Both the position numbers and the translations under genes were made by a program. Of a stretch of DNA of 27,966 nucleotides, positions 20,583 through 27,966 are shown one piece after another (positions within the stretch are counted from its first letter, which is position 1; every line of letters begins with the position of its first letter). The stretch is from a virus. The stretch is taken from positions 1 to 27,966 of IMG/VR virus record IMGVR_UViG_3300034104_000729; one strand, 5' to 3'. Below the pieces are notes generated by a model, which worked only from the letters and a program-made list of their open reading frames with translations, was not told where the DNA came from and ran no database searches.

Positions 20583-21053
20583 ATGGCAGCAGAAACATTT
20601 TATTCAGGCAGCTTATTCATGCTCTACATTCGCACAGGTGGCGCATGGAAGCCAGTAGCATGTTTGACATCCAACGGAATCAGCGAATCATGGGATTTTG
20701 CTGAAACAGTAACTAAATGCGATCCGGGAGTTACCAGACGCAAGCCGACAACGTATTCTTATGAAATTCCTTTCGAAGGAGTTTTCACAGATACAGTCGG
20801 TGCAGGTGGCGACACCGCTAAAGCATCATGGGACACAATTAAAAACATTGCAAGAGCAAAGACTTTGACTGAGTACCAGGTAGCTTTATTACTTGCTAAT
20901 GGTGCAGAAGATCCTAACTTTGCCGCTCAATTTGGTGCAGCTTATTTTAGCGCTTTAGAAATCACAGGCGCAGAGGGTGAGTTCATTACCTTTACAGGTA
21001 CTTTGTTAGGTGATGGTGATATTACTGAGGTTGATCCTTATCCTGGCTACTAA
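20583..21053 (+). CDS. Major tail tube protein
   Basis: The protein has 156 residues. It contains SLFMLYIRTGGAWKPVACLT, SNGISESWDF, TYSYEIPFEGVFTDT, ASWDTIKNIARAKTL and FSALEITGAEGEFITFTGTL. This is the TP901-1-type major tail protein pattern; hexameric rings of it stack to make the tail tube. It starts two bases after the preceding stop. Two later proteins in this window (26272 and 26609) share its blocks (LYI..PV.CL, YSI.FE.V, LEI.GE...F..FTG), so the fold is present three times. Confidence 0.88.
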   Translation: MAAETFYSGSLFMLYIRTGGAWKPVACLTSNGISESWDFAETVTKCDPGVTRRKPTTYSYEIPFEGVFTDTVGAGGDTAKASWDTIKNIARAKTLTEYQVALLLANGAEDPNFAAQFGAAYFSALEITGAEGEFITFTGTLLGDGDITEVDPYPGY

Positions 21054-21407
21054 ATGGAGGGACATTTAACGTACAAAATAGGTGAGGTTGATAGGCAGAT
21101 GTTCTTTGGCAATTATGCACTAGAGCAAACGCTAACTCACTTTGATGCATCGGTGACTGATCTATCAGATTTGTTAGGTAAGCAATTACTACCGTTCCTG
21201 AGAGTGTTTATTTATCATGCGTCGGCTTATCCAATATTAAAGAAAGGCGAGATCATAGACTTTACGGAGTTTGATGTGCATGATTGGATTGATAACTCTG
21301 GAGGCTCAGGTGGTGAGTTTATCCTGACAGTATCTAAAGAAGTTTTTAGGGTGTTGGGGTTAAATACAGAGGCTACTGAACAAAAAAAAAGCAAAGCGGA
21401 AAGTTAA
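21054..21407 (+). CDS. Tail assembly chaperone, first frame (gpG-like)
   Basis: The zero-frame product is 117 residues: TYKIGEVDRQMFFGNYALEQ, LSDLLGKQLLPFLRVFIYHA and FDVHDWIDNSGGSGGEFILT, ending in a Lys/Ser-rich tail EQKKSKAES encoded by the A-rich slippery region. Small acidic proteins between tail tube and tape measure genes are tail assembly chaperones that coat the tape measure. The start abuts the tail tube stop. A -1 frameshift at 21383-21389 would fuse residues 1-112 to the following frame, as in lambda gpG/gpGT. Confidence 0.8.
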   Translation: MEGHLTYKIGEVDRQMFFGNYALEQTLTHFDASVTDLSDLLGKQLLPFLRVFIYHASAYPILKKGEIIDFTEFDVHDWIDNSGGSGGEFILTVSKEVFRVLGLNTEATEQKKSKAES

Positions 21408-21435
21408 ATTGGAATAAAGATGTTTTAACCTTTGC
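21383..21435 (+). promoter_or_regulatory. Programmed -1 ribosomal frameshift site with downstream stem
   Basis: Nine A (21382-21390) include the heptamer A-AAA-AAA in zero-frame register at 21383-21389. After a -1 slip the frame continues open through 21389 to the stop at 21715. Immediately downstream GCAAAG (21391-21396) pairs with CTTTGC (21430-21435), and GTTAAA (21403-21408) with TTTAAC (21424-21429), a bulged 12-bp stem that contains the zero-frame TAA. Slippery site, stem, frame and gene position all agree. Confidence 0.8.
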
Positions 21436-21715
21436 TTTTGGAGAAATGGGAATGATGCCCAAAGACTTTTACGCCTTGACCTGGAATCAATACATTCTAA
21501 AGTGTCAAGGCTTTTTTAATAAAGAGAAAAAAGACTGGGAGCGCATAGGTTGGTCTACGTGGAACGGCATGAGAGTACACGTAAATAAAGGGATGCCTAG
21601 TTTTAAAAAATTCATGTCTTTTATCTATGAGAATGATGAGATAGCAGACATGGATATAATCAAAGATCAAATGAACAAGGCAATGCTTAAATACTTACAA
21701 GATGCAAGGAATTGA
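21389..21715 (+). CDS. Tail assembly chaperone, frameshifted second part (gpT-like)
   Basis: This -1 frame is open from the slippery site without a stop: KQSGKLNWNKDVLTFAFGEM, then MMPKDFYALTWNQYILKCQG, WERIGWSTWNGMRVHV and KFMSFIYENDEIADMDIIKD. The first ATG in it is at 21446, but the open frame back to the A9 tract and the good-looking residues before that ATG favour synthesis as a fusion to the 21054 product (about 220 residues in total). Trp/Tyr-rich helices preceding the tape measure gene fit the T domain, which recruits tail tube subunits to the tape measure. It overlaps the tape measure gene by 14 bases. Confidence 0.75.
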   Translation, partial: KQSGKLNWNKDVLTFAFGEMGMMPKDFYALTWNQYILKCQGFFNKEKKDWERIGWSTWNGMRVHVNKGMPSFKKFMSFIYENDEIADMDIIKDQMNKAMLKYLQDARN

Positions 21716-23828
21716 GATCCCTATTGGCGCACCTTTAGGAAAACTAAATCAGGATTTAGATGGTGCGCAAAAAGCATTAAAGGGGTTTACTGTTGCAGCT
21801 AATGGTGATTTACTTTCAATAGGTAAAAGTTTAGGCACATTAGAGCGACAGTTAAAAGTATTTAAAGATGGTATTAGAAACTCAACAGATCCTGGAAGGA
21901 TACTTCTTTTAAATAATGCTATTAAAGCAACCGAATTACAATTAGCAGGTACAAGAAATGCTATTAATAATGTTGGTTTTAATAAGTTTAGTACAGGATC
22001 TAATCAAGCTGCATTTGCTTTAACTAATCTGGGTAGAGTTGCTCAGGATGCTCCTTTTGGTTTTATAGGTATACAAAACAACTTAAATCCATTATTAGAA
22101 TCATTCCAACAGTTAAGAGCGCAAAATACATCTCTAGGTGCTACATTTAAAGCATTAGGTCAATCATTAATTGGTCCTGCCGGATTAGGCATTGCTTTAT
22201 CATTAGTTACTGCTGCATTTACATTTTATACTCAATATCAGCAAAGAGCAAATAAAGGAACAAAGGAGGCGGTTGATGCTAATAAAGAATTAGCAGATAG
22301 CATAAAATCTATTTCAGGTGTTCAAGCAGAAGGTAGATCAAATGCTTCTAAAGATTTATCTCAATTACAAAGTCTTTATAATGCAACTCAAAACGTAAAT
22401 ATCCCTGCAAAAGAAAGATTAAAAATTGCCGATGATTTAATAAAAAGATACCCTACATATTTAAAAGGATTAACTGCGGAAGAAATTTTAGCAGGTAAAG
22501 CAGCATCAGCTTATATATCATTAACAAATGCAATATTAGCAAAAGGATATGCTCAAGCAGCAGAAGAAAATAGGCAAAAGCTAATTAATCAACAATTAAA
22601 TGCAAAAGTTGAATTAACAAAAGAACAAGCAGCGCTAGACAAGTCTGCGGCTGAATTATCAAAACGTACTGCTCAAAAACAGGCTACTTTAGATATACAA
22701 GGTCAAGCAGCTTTAGAGGGTGGGATTAGCAAAACATCAAAAGCAGTTGAAAATAGCAAAAACAAAATAAATGAGTTAAATCAAGTTTATAAAAATGCTG
22801 CTACTGAAATTAAAATACTCGATTCTGTAACTCAAGGATTAATAAAAACATACGGTGCCGGGGTTGTAGTAGAGCCAGATAAAATAGATAAATCAAATAA
22901 AGAATTAAAAACTCAGGCTGAAATATTAAAAACATTAAGCCTTGATTTTAAACAGGTAGCATCCGACTTTTCAATTACATTTGGTCAAGGCAATGAGCAA
23001 AGAGTAACTGCTTTAAGAAAGGCTATAAATGATTTAATAAGTATTGGCTTTACTGCTGATAGTAGTATAATTAAAAGATTACAAACTCAATTATTAGCTA
23101 TTAATCCAGATCAGATTAAGGCTCAAGGTAAGGAAGTTGGAGTAACTGCTGCATTAGGAATAGGTGAAGGATTGGCAGCTACTGCACCAGTAATTGCAAA
23201 AGATTTTGGCAATAGTTTAAAACTTCCTTTGACTGATTTTCAGATATATGTAAATGAGCAATTACTGCCTAAATTACAGACTAACTTTGAAACTTTCTTT
23301 AATGATATATTAATGAATGGTAAATTATCATTTGATAGTTTAGGCAAAGCATTAATAAATACTTTACTTTCAGTTGTTGCAAGTGATGCGGCAAGGCAGG
23401 TAACAAGTTTATTAAAGACTAGCTCTGGTAAAGATTTTACTGATAGCAAAAAAGATGGAGGAGGTGGAATATTAGGTGCAGCTTTTAATTTATTAAAAAT
23501 AGGCAAAAAAGCTGCACCAGTTGTAACTACTGCGGCAACCGCAACGGCAGCAACAGGAGGAACTGCGGCATTAGCATCTGGAACTGTTGCAACAGGTGGA
23601 GCATTGTTACCTATCTTAGCAGGAGTAGCTGCAATAGCCGGAATAGCATCATTATTTAAAAAGAAACAACAGGCACCTATTCCACAAGCATCATCAACTA
23701 TCAGCACAAGCGCAGCAGGATCAGCTCAGGACTTTGGAGGTGGCAGAGTTGTATTTGAGATTTCAGGTACTAACTTAATCGGAGTGTTAAACAGAGCAGG
23801 TGCAAAATTACAGAGGTTCGGACCATGA
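21702..23828 (+). CDS. Tape measure protein
   Basis: The protein has 708 residues, the second longest tail gene of the window. It is Ala/Gln/Asn/Lys-rich and mostly helical, with one hydrophobic region near 150-176 (GPAGLGIALSLVTAAFTFYT) and a Gly/Ala/Thr-rich hydrophobic stretch near 605-655 before KKKQQAPIPQ. Long coiled helices (about 270-390) fit a ruler that fills the tail tube. At about 0.15 nm per residue, the usual rule, it implies a tail near 100 nm, hence siphovirus morphology. No lytic domain is evident. It is preceded by chaperone genes and followed by the hub gene with a 4-base overlap. Confidence 0.9.
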   Translation: MQGIEIPIGAPLGKLNQDLDGAQKALKGFTVAANGDLLSIGKSLGTLERQLKVFKDGIRNSTDPGRILLLNNAIKATELQLAGTRNAINNVGFNKFSTGSNQAAFALTNLGRVAQDAPFGFIGIQNNLNPLLESFQQLRAQNTSLGATFKALGQSLIGPAGLGIALSLVTAAFTFYTQYQQRANKGTKEAVDANKELADSIKSISGVQAEGRSNASKDLSQLQSLYNATQNVNIPAKERLKIADDLIKRYPTYLKGLTAEEILAGKAASAYISLTNAILAKGYAQAAEENRQKLINQQLNAKVELTKEQAALDKSAAELSKRTAQKQATLDIQGQAALEGGISKTSKAVENSKNKINELNQVYKNAATEIKILDSVTQGLIKTYGAGVVVEPDKIDKSNKELKTQAEILKTLSLDFKQVASDFSITFGQGNEQRVTALRKAINDLISIGFTADSSIIKRLQTQLLAINPDQIKAQGKEVGVTAALGIGEGLAATAPVIAKDFGNSLKLPLTDFQIYVNEQLLPKLQTNFETFFNDILMNGKLSFDSLGKALINTLLSVVASDAARQVTSLLKTSSGKDFTDSKKDGGGGILGAAFNLLKIGKKAAPVVTTAATATAATGGTAALASGTVATGGALLPILAGVAAIAGIASLFKKKQQAPIPQASSTISTSAAGSAQDFGGGRVVFEISGTNLIGVLNRAGAKLQRFGP

Positions 23829-26275
23829 GTTATTCACAAAGATATTATTTTACGTTTTATTCAGATCGAGATACTCGAATTGTTGATGGGTTCCCAGATG
23901 AATACCTGTGCAGTATATCGCAATTAAACTATGCAGGTCCATCTACAGAAATTGACGCTCAGCAAAATCCTATTCAAATAAATTACCAAAACACTTCAAG
24001 CAATAAGCTAGAGCCTATCATAGGATCGGAGTGTACTTTAAACCTAATAGCAACTGAGGATTTTCAGCTAGAGGATTTATACACCGAGAATGAGCGCGAG
24101 TTTATGGTGCAAATTTATCGCAAAGTAACTCCATCTAAATTTGTAGTTAATTGGTCTATGAGTGAGGTTGCGGCTGAAATGGATTTAGAAATATTTGTCA
24201 ATGGAGTTAGCAAGGTTTTACAGTTTACTACGGCATCAGGATCCTTTGAGATAAATAATGGCGATACTGTTTTAATAAAGCCTTTTGCAGCAGGACCATC
24301 CGCAGGTGGCATACCGGGTATGAATTTAGAAATTACAGGATTACCAACTCAAAGAACAACTACCTATCCGTTTTCAATAGATGTTAGTTTAGTGCCTACT
24401 AGCGATATTACAATAGAAACCTATACGACGTATTCAGCTACTAATTATACGGCAATTCGTTCAGCAGTTTTCGAAACATCTTGCGCATCAGGTGAGGGAT
24501 CTACTGAGGTATTTACTAAAAGTTATACAAGCGTTACAAGTCAAGCTGCGGCTCAGGCTTTGGCAGATGCTGATACAGGGTTTACTGCTGAAGGTCAGGC
24601 GTATGCAAATGCAAATGGTGTTTGTTATGCAAGTCCTGGAGGCTTTGATGATTTAATATGGCAAGGATTTATCATTCCAGATGGATGCCAGGAATCATTT
24701 ACTTTTGCTCCTTATGTAATTTCAGTAAATGCCGTTGATGGCATTGGATTGCTCAAAAATTTATCTTATGTCCAGAATGATGGAAATTTTTATTTAGGTA
24801 AGCAAAGTTTCATCGAAGTCATACAGGCATGTCTAGTTAGGCTAGAAGCACCTGCATTAGTCTTAAATACTTGTGTTAATATTTATGAAACGAGCATGAC
24901 ACAGGGCGATTCATACGATCCTCTGGATATGGCTTATGTAAATAGTGAGCGTTATCTAAAAGATGACCAGTTTAACCCTATGAATTGCGAGGAGGTTCTT
25001 AGGTCTATTTTAGAATTATGGAGTGCGGTTCTTATACAAAGTTCTGGCGAGTGGTATATTTATAGACCTACGGAATTAGCAGTAGATGGTAGTTTAACAT
25101 TTAGAAGATATTTAGATGGTTTCAGGATTTATGATCAGCCTACAATTACAGAGAATTTAGATTTGGTTCTGGGTGGTGAGAGTGAAGGCTTAATAGCAGC
25201 TCCTTATTTCCATATAAATACAGATCAAATGAAAATGATTGACAGACCTTATAAAAATGCGTCTATGTCTTTTCTTTATGGTTTTGTAACCTCTTTAATT
25301 GTTAATCCAGAATTTAGATATTACAACGGAATTACTTTTGATGATTGGGCAAAAAGTAGTGTTTTATTACCACTTACAGAAGATTCAGGCGGTGGCGCTA
25401 AATTAGGCAATTTAACTGCCTCGCCTGGTCCTTATGAATATATTGAAAACATTACACCTGCACCAATTACAGAGGGCGATATGGTAGTGTTTAAGATGAG
25501 TTATTATAACTATATTTCAGACGGACCAAGTGCTAGAGTTATGCTAACTGATGGATTAACAACATGGTATTTAGATCAAACCGGTGAATGGTCGGTAACT
25601 GATACCAGAATAAACGGCTTGACTTTACAATACTATGAGGGTGTTATGAGTATAACGGCACGTAGAGCGCCAATTACAGGAAATTTAACTATCAGACTAT
25701 ATGAAGCACGTGAGGACTTAATACCTCCATCTATTGATTTATTTATTACTTATAGATCAGCAAGTATAATTCCAAACATAGGAACAGAAGATCCTATTGG
25801 TGAAATGCATACGGCTACGCAAACAGGAAAGTTTACTTTTGTTCCAGAAACTGTTAATCTATTTAATGGCGATACAACATCGAATTTATATTTAAGTGGA
25901 ATTTATCAAGATGATCAAACGACGCTAACAACTTTATGGAATCGGCGTGGAATATCGGAGAGCATTTTGGCTCAACCTTATGAAGCTAGTAAACAATTTT
26001 TACGAATTGCAGTTGAAGAAAAACAGAGGTTATATGCAGGACCATTTGTAAGGTTTGAGGGTTCTATCTTTGGATACTTTAATCCTTTGCAAAGATGGAC
26101 TATCAATGGTATACCAGAGGGTTACTTTATGAATTTGAGCCTTAACTATGATCTTCAGCAAAATATCTGTAAAGCAGTTTTAGGTAGAATAGTAGATGAT
26201 GAAATTGCTCTTGATTATACGCTAACGCCAGATTACGGAGCGACAACAAAAGTAACAGTAAAAGGAACGCCATGA
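23825..26275 (+). CDS. Baseplate hub / tail tip protein with DUF5977-like insert
   Basis: The protein has 816 residues. It begins RYYFTFYSDRDTRIVDGFPD and has PIIGSECTLNLIATEDFQLE near 60-80, a pattern common to Bacteroidetes tail hub proteins. At about 213-268, TSCASGEGSTEVFTKSYTSV and SQAAAQALADADTGFTAEGQ then YANANGVCY match a DUF5977-like module, two Cys framing it. It continues with LIWQGFIIPDGCQESFTFAP, ISVNAVDGIGLLKNL and a long beta-rich C-terminus (LWSAVLIQSSGEWYIYRPTE; later LWNRRGISESILAQPYEASK). It probably forms the tail tip between tape measure and fibre. No enzymatic motif is seen. Confidence 0.75.
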   Translation: MSYSQRYYFTFYSDRDTRIVDGFPDEYLCSISQLNYAGPSTEIDAQQNPIQINYQNTSSNKLEPIIGSECTLNLIATEDFQLEDLYTENEREFMVQIYRKVTPSKFVVNWSMSEVAAEMDLEIFVNGVSKVLQFTTASGSFEINNGDTVLIKPFAAGPSAGGIPGMNLEITGLPTQRTTTYPFSIDVSLVPTSDITIETYTTYSATNYTAIRSAVFETSCASGEGSTEVFTKSYTSVTSQAAAQALADADTGFTAEGQAYANANGVCYASPGGFDDLIWQGFIIPDGCQESFTFAPYVISVNAVDGIGLLKNLSYVQNDGNFYLGKQSFIEVIQACLVRLEAPALVLNTCVNIYETSMTQGDSYDPLDMAYVNSERYLKDDQFNPMNCEEVLRSILELWSAVLIQSSGEWYIYRPTELAVDGSLTFRRYLDGFRIYDQPTITENLDLVLGGESEGLIAAPYFHINTDQMKMIDRPYKNASMSFLYGFVTSLIVNPEFRYYNGITFDDWAKSSVLLPLTEDSGGGAKLGNLTASPGPYEYIENITPAPITEGDMVVFKMSYYNYISDGPSARVMLTDGLTTWYLDQTGEWSVTDTRINGLTLQYYEGVMSITARRAPITGNLTIRLYEAREDLIPPSIDLFITYRSASIIPNIGTEDPIGEMHTATQTGKFTFVPETVNLFNGDTTSNLYLSGIYQDDQTTLTTLWNRRGISESILAQPYEASKQFLRIAVEEKQRLYAGPFVRFEGSIFGYFNPLQRWTINGIPEGYFMNLSLNYDLQQNICKAVLGRIVDDEIALDYTLTPDYGATTKVTVKGTP

Positions 26276-26616
26276 TGTTATATATAAATGATATACCTGT
26301 AGGGTGTTTAAGTTCTGTAAGTAGATCAGAACAAATTTCTTTTATAGGTACTTGCAAGACTACACAGTCAGGAGGTCAGACGCAATTAGGTAGGCTCTAT
26401 ACGTACTCTATACCTTTTGAAGGTGTTATGACTACAGACAATAGTATAATGTCGTGGACGGGCTTAAAATCGCTTGAAAGAGTCAAAATTGATTGGGAAA
26501 TTACAGGCGATGGCATAGAGGGTGAGCAAGGGCAAGGATTTATTGAGAATTTAGAGATAGTTGGGGAAGTGCAGGATTTTATAAAATTTAGTGGAAACAT
26601 AACAGGCTATGACTGA
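26272..26616 (+). CDS. Tail-tube paralogue 1 (downstream copy)
   Basis: The protein has 114 residues. LYINDIPVGCLSSVSRSEQI, CKTTQSGGQTQLG, LYTYSIPFEGVMTTDNSIMS, WTGLKSLERVKIDWEI and FIENLEIVGEVQDFIKFSGN follow the tail tube protein block by block, though shorter. A second ATG lies at 26275, and the first overlaps the hub stop by four bases. Lying after the hub gene, it could cap or start the tube or decorate the tail tip. It is closely related to the next gene, at DNA level too, so the pair looks like a tandem duplication. Confidence 0.75.
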   Translation: MMLYINDIPVGCLSSVSRSEQISFIGTCKTTQSGGQTQLGRLYTYSIPFEGVMTTDNSIMSWTGLKSLERVKIDWEITGDGIEGEQGQGFIENLEIVGEVQDFIKFSGNITGYD

Positions 26617-27064
26617 TTTAATGCTTTATATAAATGATACGCCTGTTGGGTGTTTGCTGAGTAATAATTTAGCTGAAAATATTAGCTTTATTAAAACCTG
26701 CAAGTCAACTCAGGACATGGCTCAGAAGCAGTTACCTCAGTTGCATTCTTATTCTATTAGTTTTGAAGCGGTTTACTCTACGGATCAGGCAATCATAGGA
26801 TGGGATCAGTTAAAAGATTTAGGCAGATCAAGACAGATTATGGACTGGTCTATGCTAAACACAGATACGAATGAGGGCGATGCAGGTGAGGGATTTCTGG
26901 AATCTTTAGAGATTAGTGGAACTAGCGAAGATTTTGTTAAATTTACAGGAGTTATTACAGGTTATGGAGCGATTGTAAATGCAGGATTAACTTATGATGT
27001 TTGGGCACAAGATGAGGGTGTTTATGTCGATAATGGTGGTGGATTGTATGTATTTGTAAATTAG
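26609..27064 (+). CDS. Tail-tube paralogue 2 (downstream copy, extended)
   Basis: The protein has 151 residues. LMLYINDTPVGCLLSNNLAE, SFIKTCKSTQDMAQKQL, LHSYSISFEAVYSTDQAIIG, WDQLKDLGRSRQ and FLESLEISGTSEDFVKFTGV match the previous gene throughout. An in-frame ATG at 26621 aligns better with the first copy's start, so the true start may be there. About 32 extra residues at the end (NAGLTYDVWAQDEGVYVDNG and beyond) are not found in copy 1 and may contact the fibre encoded next. Role otherwise as for copy 1. Confidence 0.75.
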   Translation: MTDLMLYINDTPVGCLLSNNLAENISFIKTCKSTQDMAQKQLPQLHSYSISFEAVYSTDQAIIGWDQLKDLGRSRQIMDWSMLNTDTNEGDAGEGFLESLEISGTSEDFVKFTGVITGYGAIVNAGLTYDVWAQDEGVYVDNGGGLYVFVN

Positions 27065-27069
27065 AAATT

Positions 27070-27966
27070 ATGCCAGTTATAAATGGAGTTTATTTAAAAG
27101 ATTTTACGGCATTACCGAGTTCAGTAACGGATGCTAATATTATACCTATTGCAATCTCAGGCAATCAGATAGCGTATAGGACAACTGTTGGAGGTATTGT
27201 AACAGATGCTAGAGTGACTAGCAAACTATTGACAGGCTTATCAGTAACAGGAGGTGCGGTGGTTGCTACTGATACGATATTACAAGCATTCGGCAAAGTA
27301 CAAAACCAGATCAATAGCAAAGTTAGTTCAGTTGGCTTAACGATGCCCGCTGCTTTCTCTGTTGCTAACTCTCCAATTACAAGCGCAGGGACTTTAGCAG
27401 TAACGGCAATAGGTGCAGCATCTCAATACATCAGAGGCGATGGAGCATTAGCTGATTTCCCAACAACTGGGGGCGGTGGTTCATCGGTTGCTTATTACTT
27501 AAACGGCTCAGTCAATCAAGGTACTTTTGTAGGCAATACGTACTATGAAATGAACAAAACGCCTGTCATTGGTACAGGTACTGATTTTACTATTGCAGCA
27601 GATGGATATATTGCGCAATTTATAACAGATGCTAATGACCCTGCATCTTTACTAATACCGGCAGGAAATTGGAACGTAGAGATGTATTTTAGTGCATCAT
27701 CTAGCGGAGGTACTCCATCATTTTATGTAGAGGTTTACAAATATAACGGCACTACTTTTACTTTGTTAGGTTCTAGTGCAACTACGCCAGAGGGTATAAC
27801 AAATGGAACGGCAATAGATATTTATTACACATCGGTTGGTATTCCTGAAACAGTTTTAGCAATAACAGACAGGTTAGCTATTCGGGTATATGTTACGCAT
27901 TCAGGCAGGACGATAACGCTACATACAGAGGATAATCATTTATCAGAGATAGTTACAACTTTTTCG
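27070..27966 (+). CDS. Tail fibre / receptor-binding protein, N-terminal part (partial)
   Basis: The frame is open from ATG 27070 to the last base (299 residues), so the gene is cut by the window end. After MPVINGVYLKDFTALPSSVT comes DTILQAFGKVQNQI, then VSSVGLTMPAAFSVANSPIT and SQYIRGDGALADFPTTGGGG (about 115-137). The 'SVGLxMPxxFxVxxSPIT...YIRGDGxLAxFP..GGGG' module is the virion-attachment region of fibres in Bacteroidetes phages. It is followed by a beta-sandwich-like domain beginning SVAYYLNGSVNQGTFVGNTY. The receptor-binding end lies outside the window. Confidence 0.85.
   Translation, partial: MPVINGVYLKDFTALPSSVTDANIIPIAISGNQIAYRTTVGGIVTDARVTSKLLTGLSVTGGAVVATDTILQAFGKVQNQINSKVSSVGLTMPAAFSVANSPITSAGTLAVTAIGAASQYIRGDGALADFPTTGGGGSSVAYYLNGSVNQGTFVGNTYYEMNKTPVIGTGTDFTIAADGYIAQFITDANDPASLLIPAGNWNVEMYFSASSSGGTPSFYVEVYKYNGTTFTLLGSSATTPEGITNGTAIDIYYTSVGIPETVLAITDRLAIRVYVTHSGRTITLHTEDNHLSEIVTTFS

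Noticed and set aside
23240-23707. 155-aa ORF on the minus strand opposite the tape measure gene
   Set aside because: It mirrors the low-complexity Ala/Gly/Thr-rich end of the tape measure protein, has no promoter or recognised motif, and all other genes are on the + strand.
1-27966. Search for tRNA genes, CRISPR arrays, integrase, repressor or insertion sequences
   Set aside because: No GTTCRANYC-type T-arm with a matching acceptor, no spaced direct repeats of CRISPR type, and no recombinase or transposase motifs were found. The repeats at 8385-8655 are too short and irregular for CRISPR.

Overview
This window reads as roughly 28 kb of a tailed bacteriophage (siphovirus with HK97-type head) that infects a member of the Bacteroidetes. 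Every convincing gene is on the + strand. The genes are tightly packed, often with 4-base ATGA start/stop overlaps, and the DNA is AT-rich. Host clues: start codons mostly lack a purine-rich Shine-Dalgarno sequence; intergenic spaces carry the Bacteroidetes -7 promoter box TAnnTTTG; several proteins belong to families that I know mainly from Bacteroidetes phages (BT4734-like/VirE primase-helicase, DUF5977 insert, DUF5672, the tail-fibre N-terminus with SVGL and YIRGDG motifs). TGA, TAA and TAG all act as stops, so the code is standard. No integrase, repressor, tRNA or CRISPR is visible; a lytic or temperate lifestyle cannot be decided from this window.

Layout. 1-1996: end of an unrecognised gene, a small very basic protein, and a lysis block (membrane coiled-coil protein plus lipoprotein resembling a spanin pair, holin-like protein, L,D-transpeptidase-like endolysin). 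2000-3740: a run of small, mostly unrecognised early-type genes, with a compact three-way-junction RNA candidate at 2583-2664. 3739-8386: DNA metabolism (annealing-type recombinase, PD-(D/E)XK exonuclease, HTH peptide, VRR-NUC nuclease, zinc-ribbon protein, primase-helicase). 8385-8655: non-coding repeat cluster with 8-base iterons, a 20-bp inverted repeat and an AT-rich centre, probably a replication origin. 9036-14704: packaging and head genes (TerS, TerL, portal, MuF-like, prohead protease, major capsid), closed by a terminator. 14801-18827: a glycosyltransferase cassette inserted between capsid and connector genes. 18873-27966: connectors, tail completion, tail tube, tail chaperone with a -1 frameshift site, tape measure, baseplate hub, two further tail-tube paralogues, and the start of a tail fibre cut by the window end.

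How they work together. The recombinase/exonuclease pair, resolvase-like nuclease and primase-helicase would replicate and recombine the genome from the adjacent repeat cluster. The terminase fills the procapsid through the portal, after the protease removes the capsid delta domain. The glycosyltransferases could decorate the virion or alter host glycans. The tail assembles around a 708-residue tape measure with help from the frameshifted chaperone, and the lysis block releases progeny. The best candidates for something undescribed are the three-way-junction RNA whose loop can pair with the leader of the next gene, the iteron origin, a recurring TAnnTTT(G/A)-N4-ATG arrangement implying leaderless mRNAs, the glycosyltransferase cassette, and the tandem tail-tube paralogues behind the baseplate gene.
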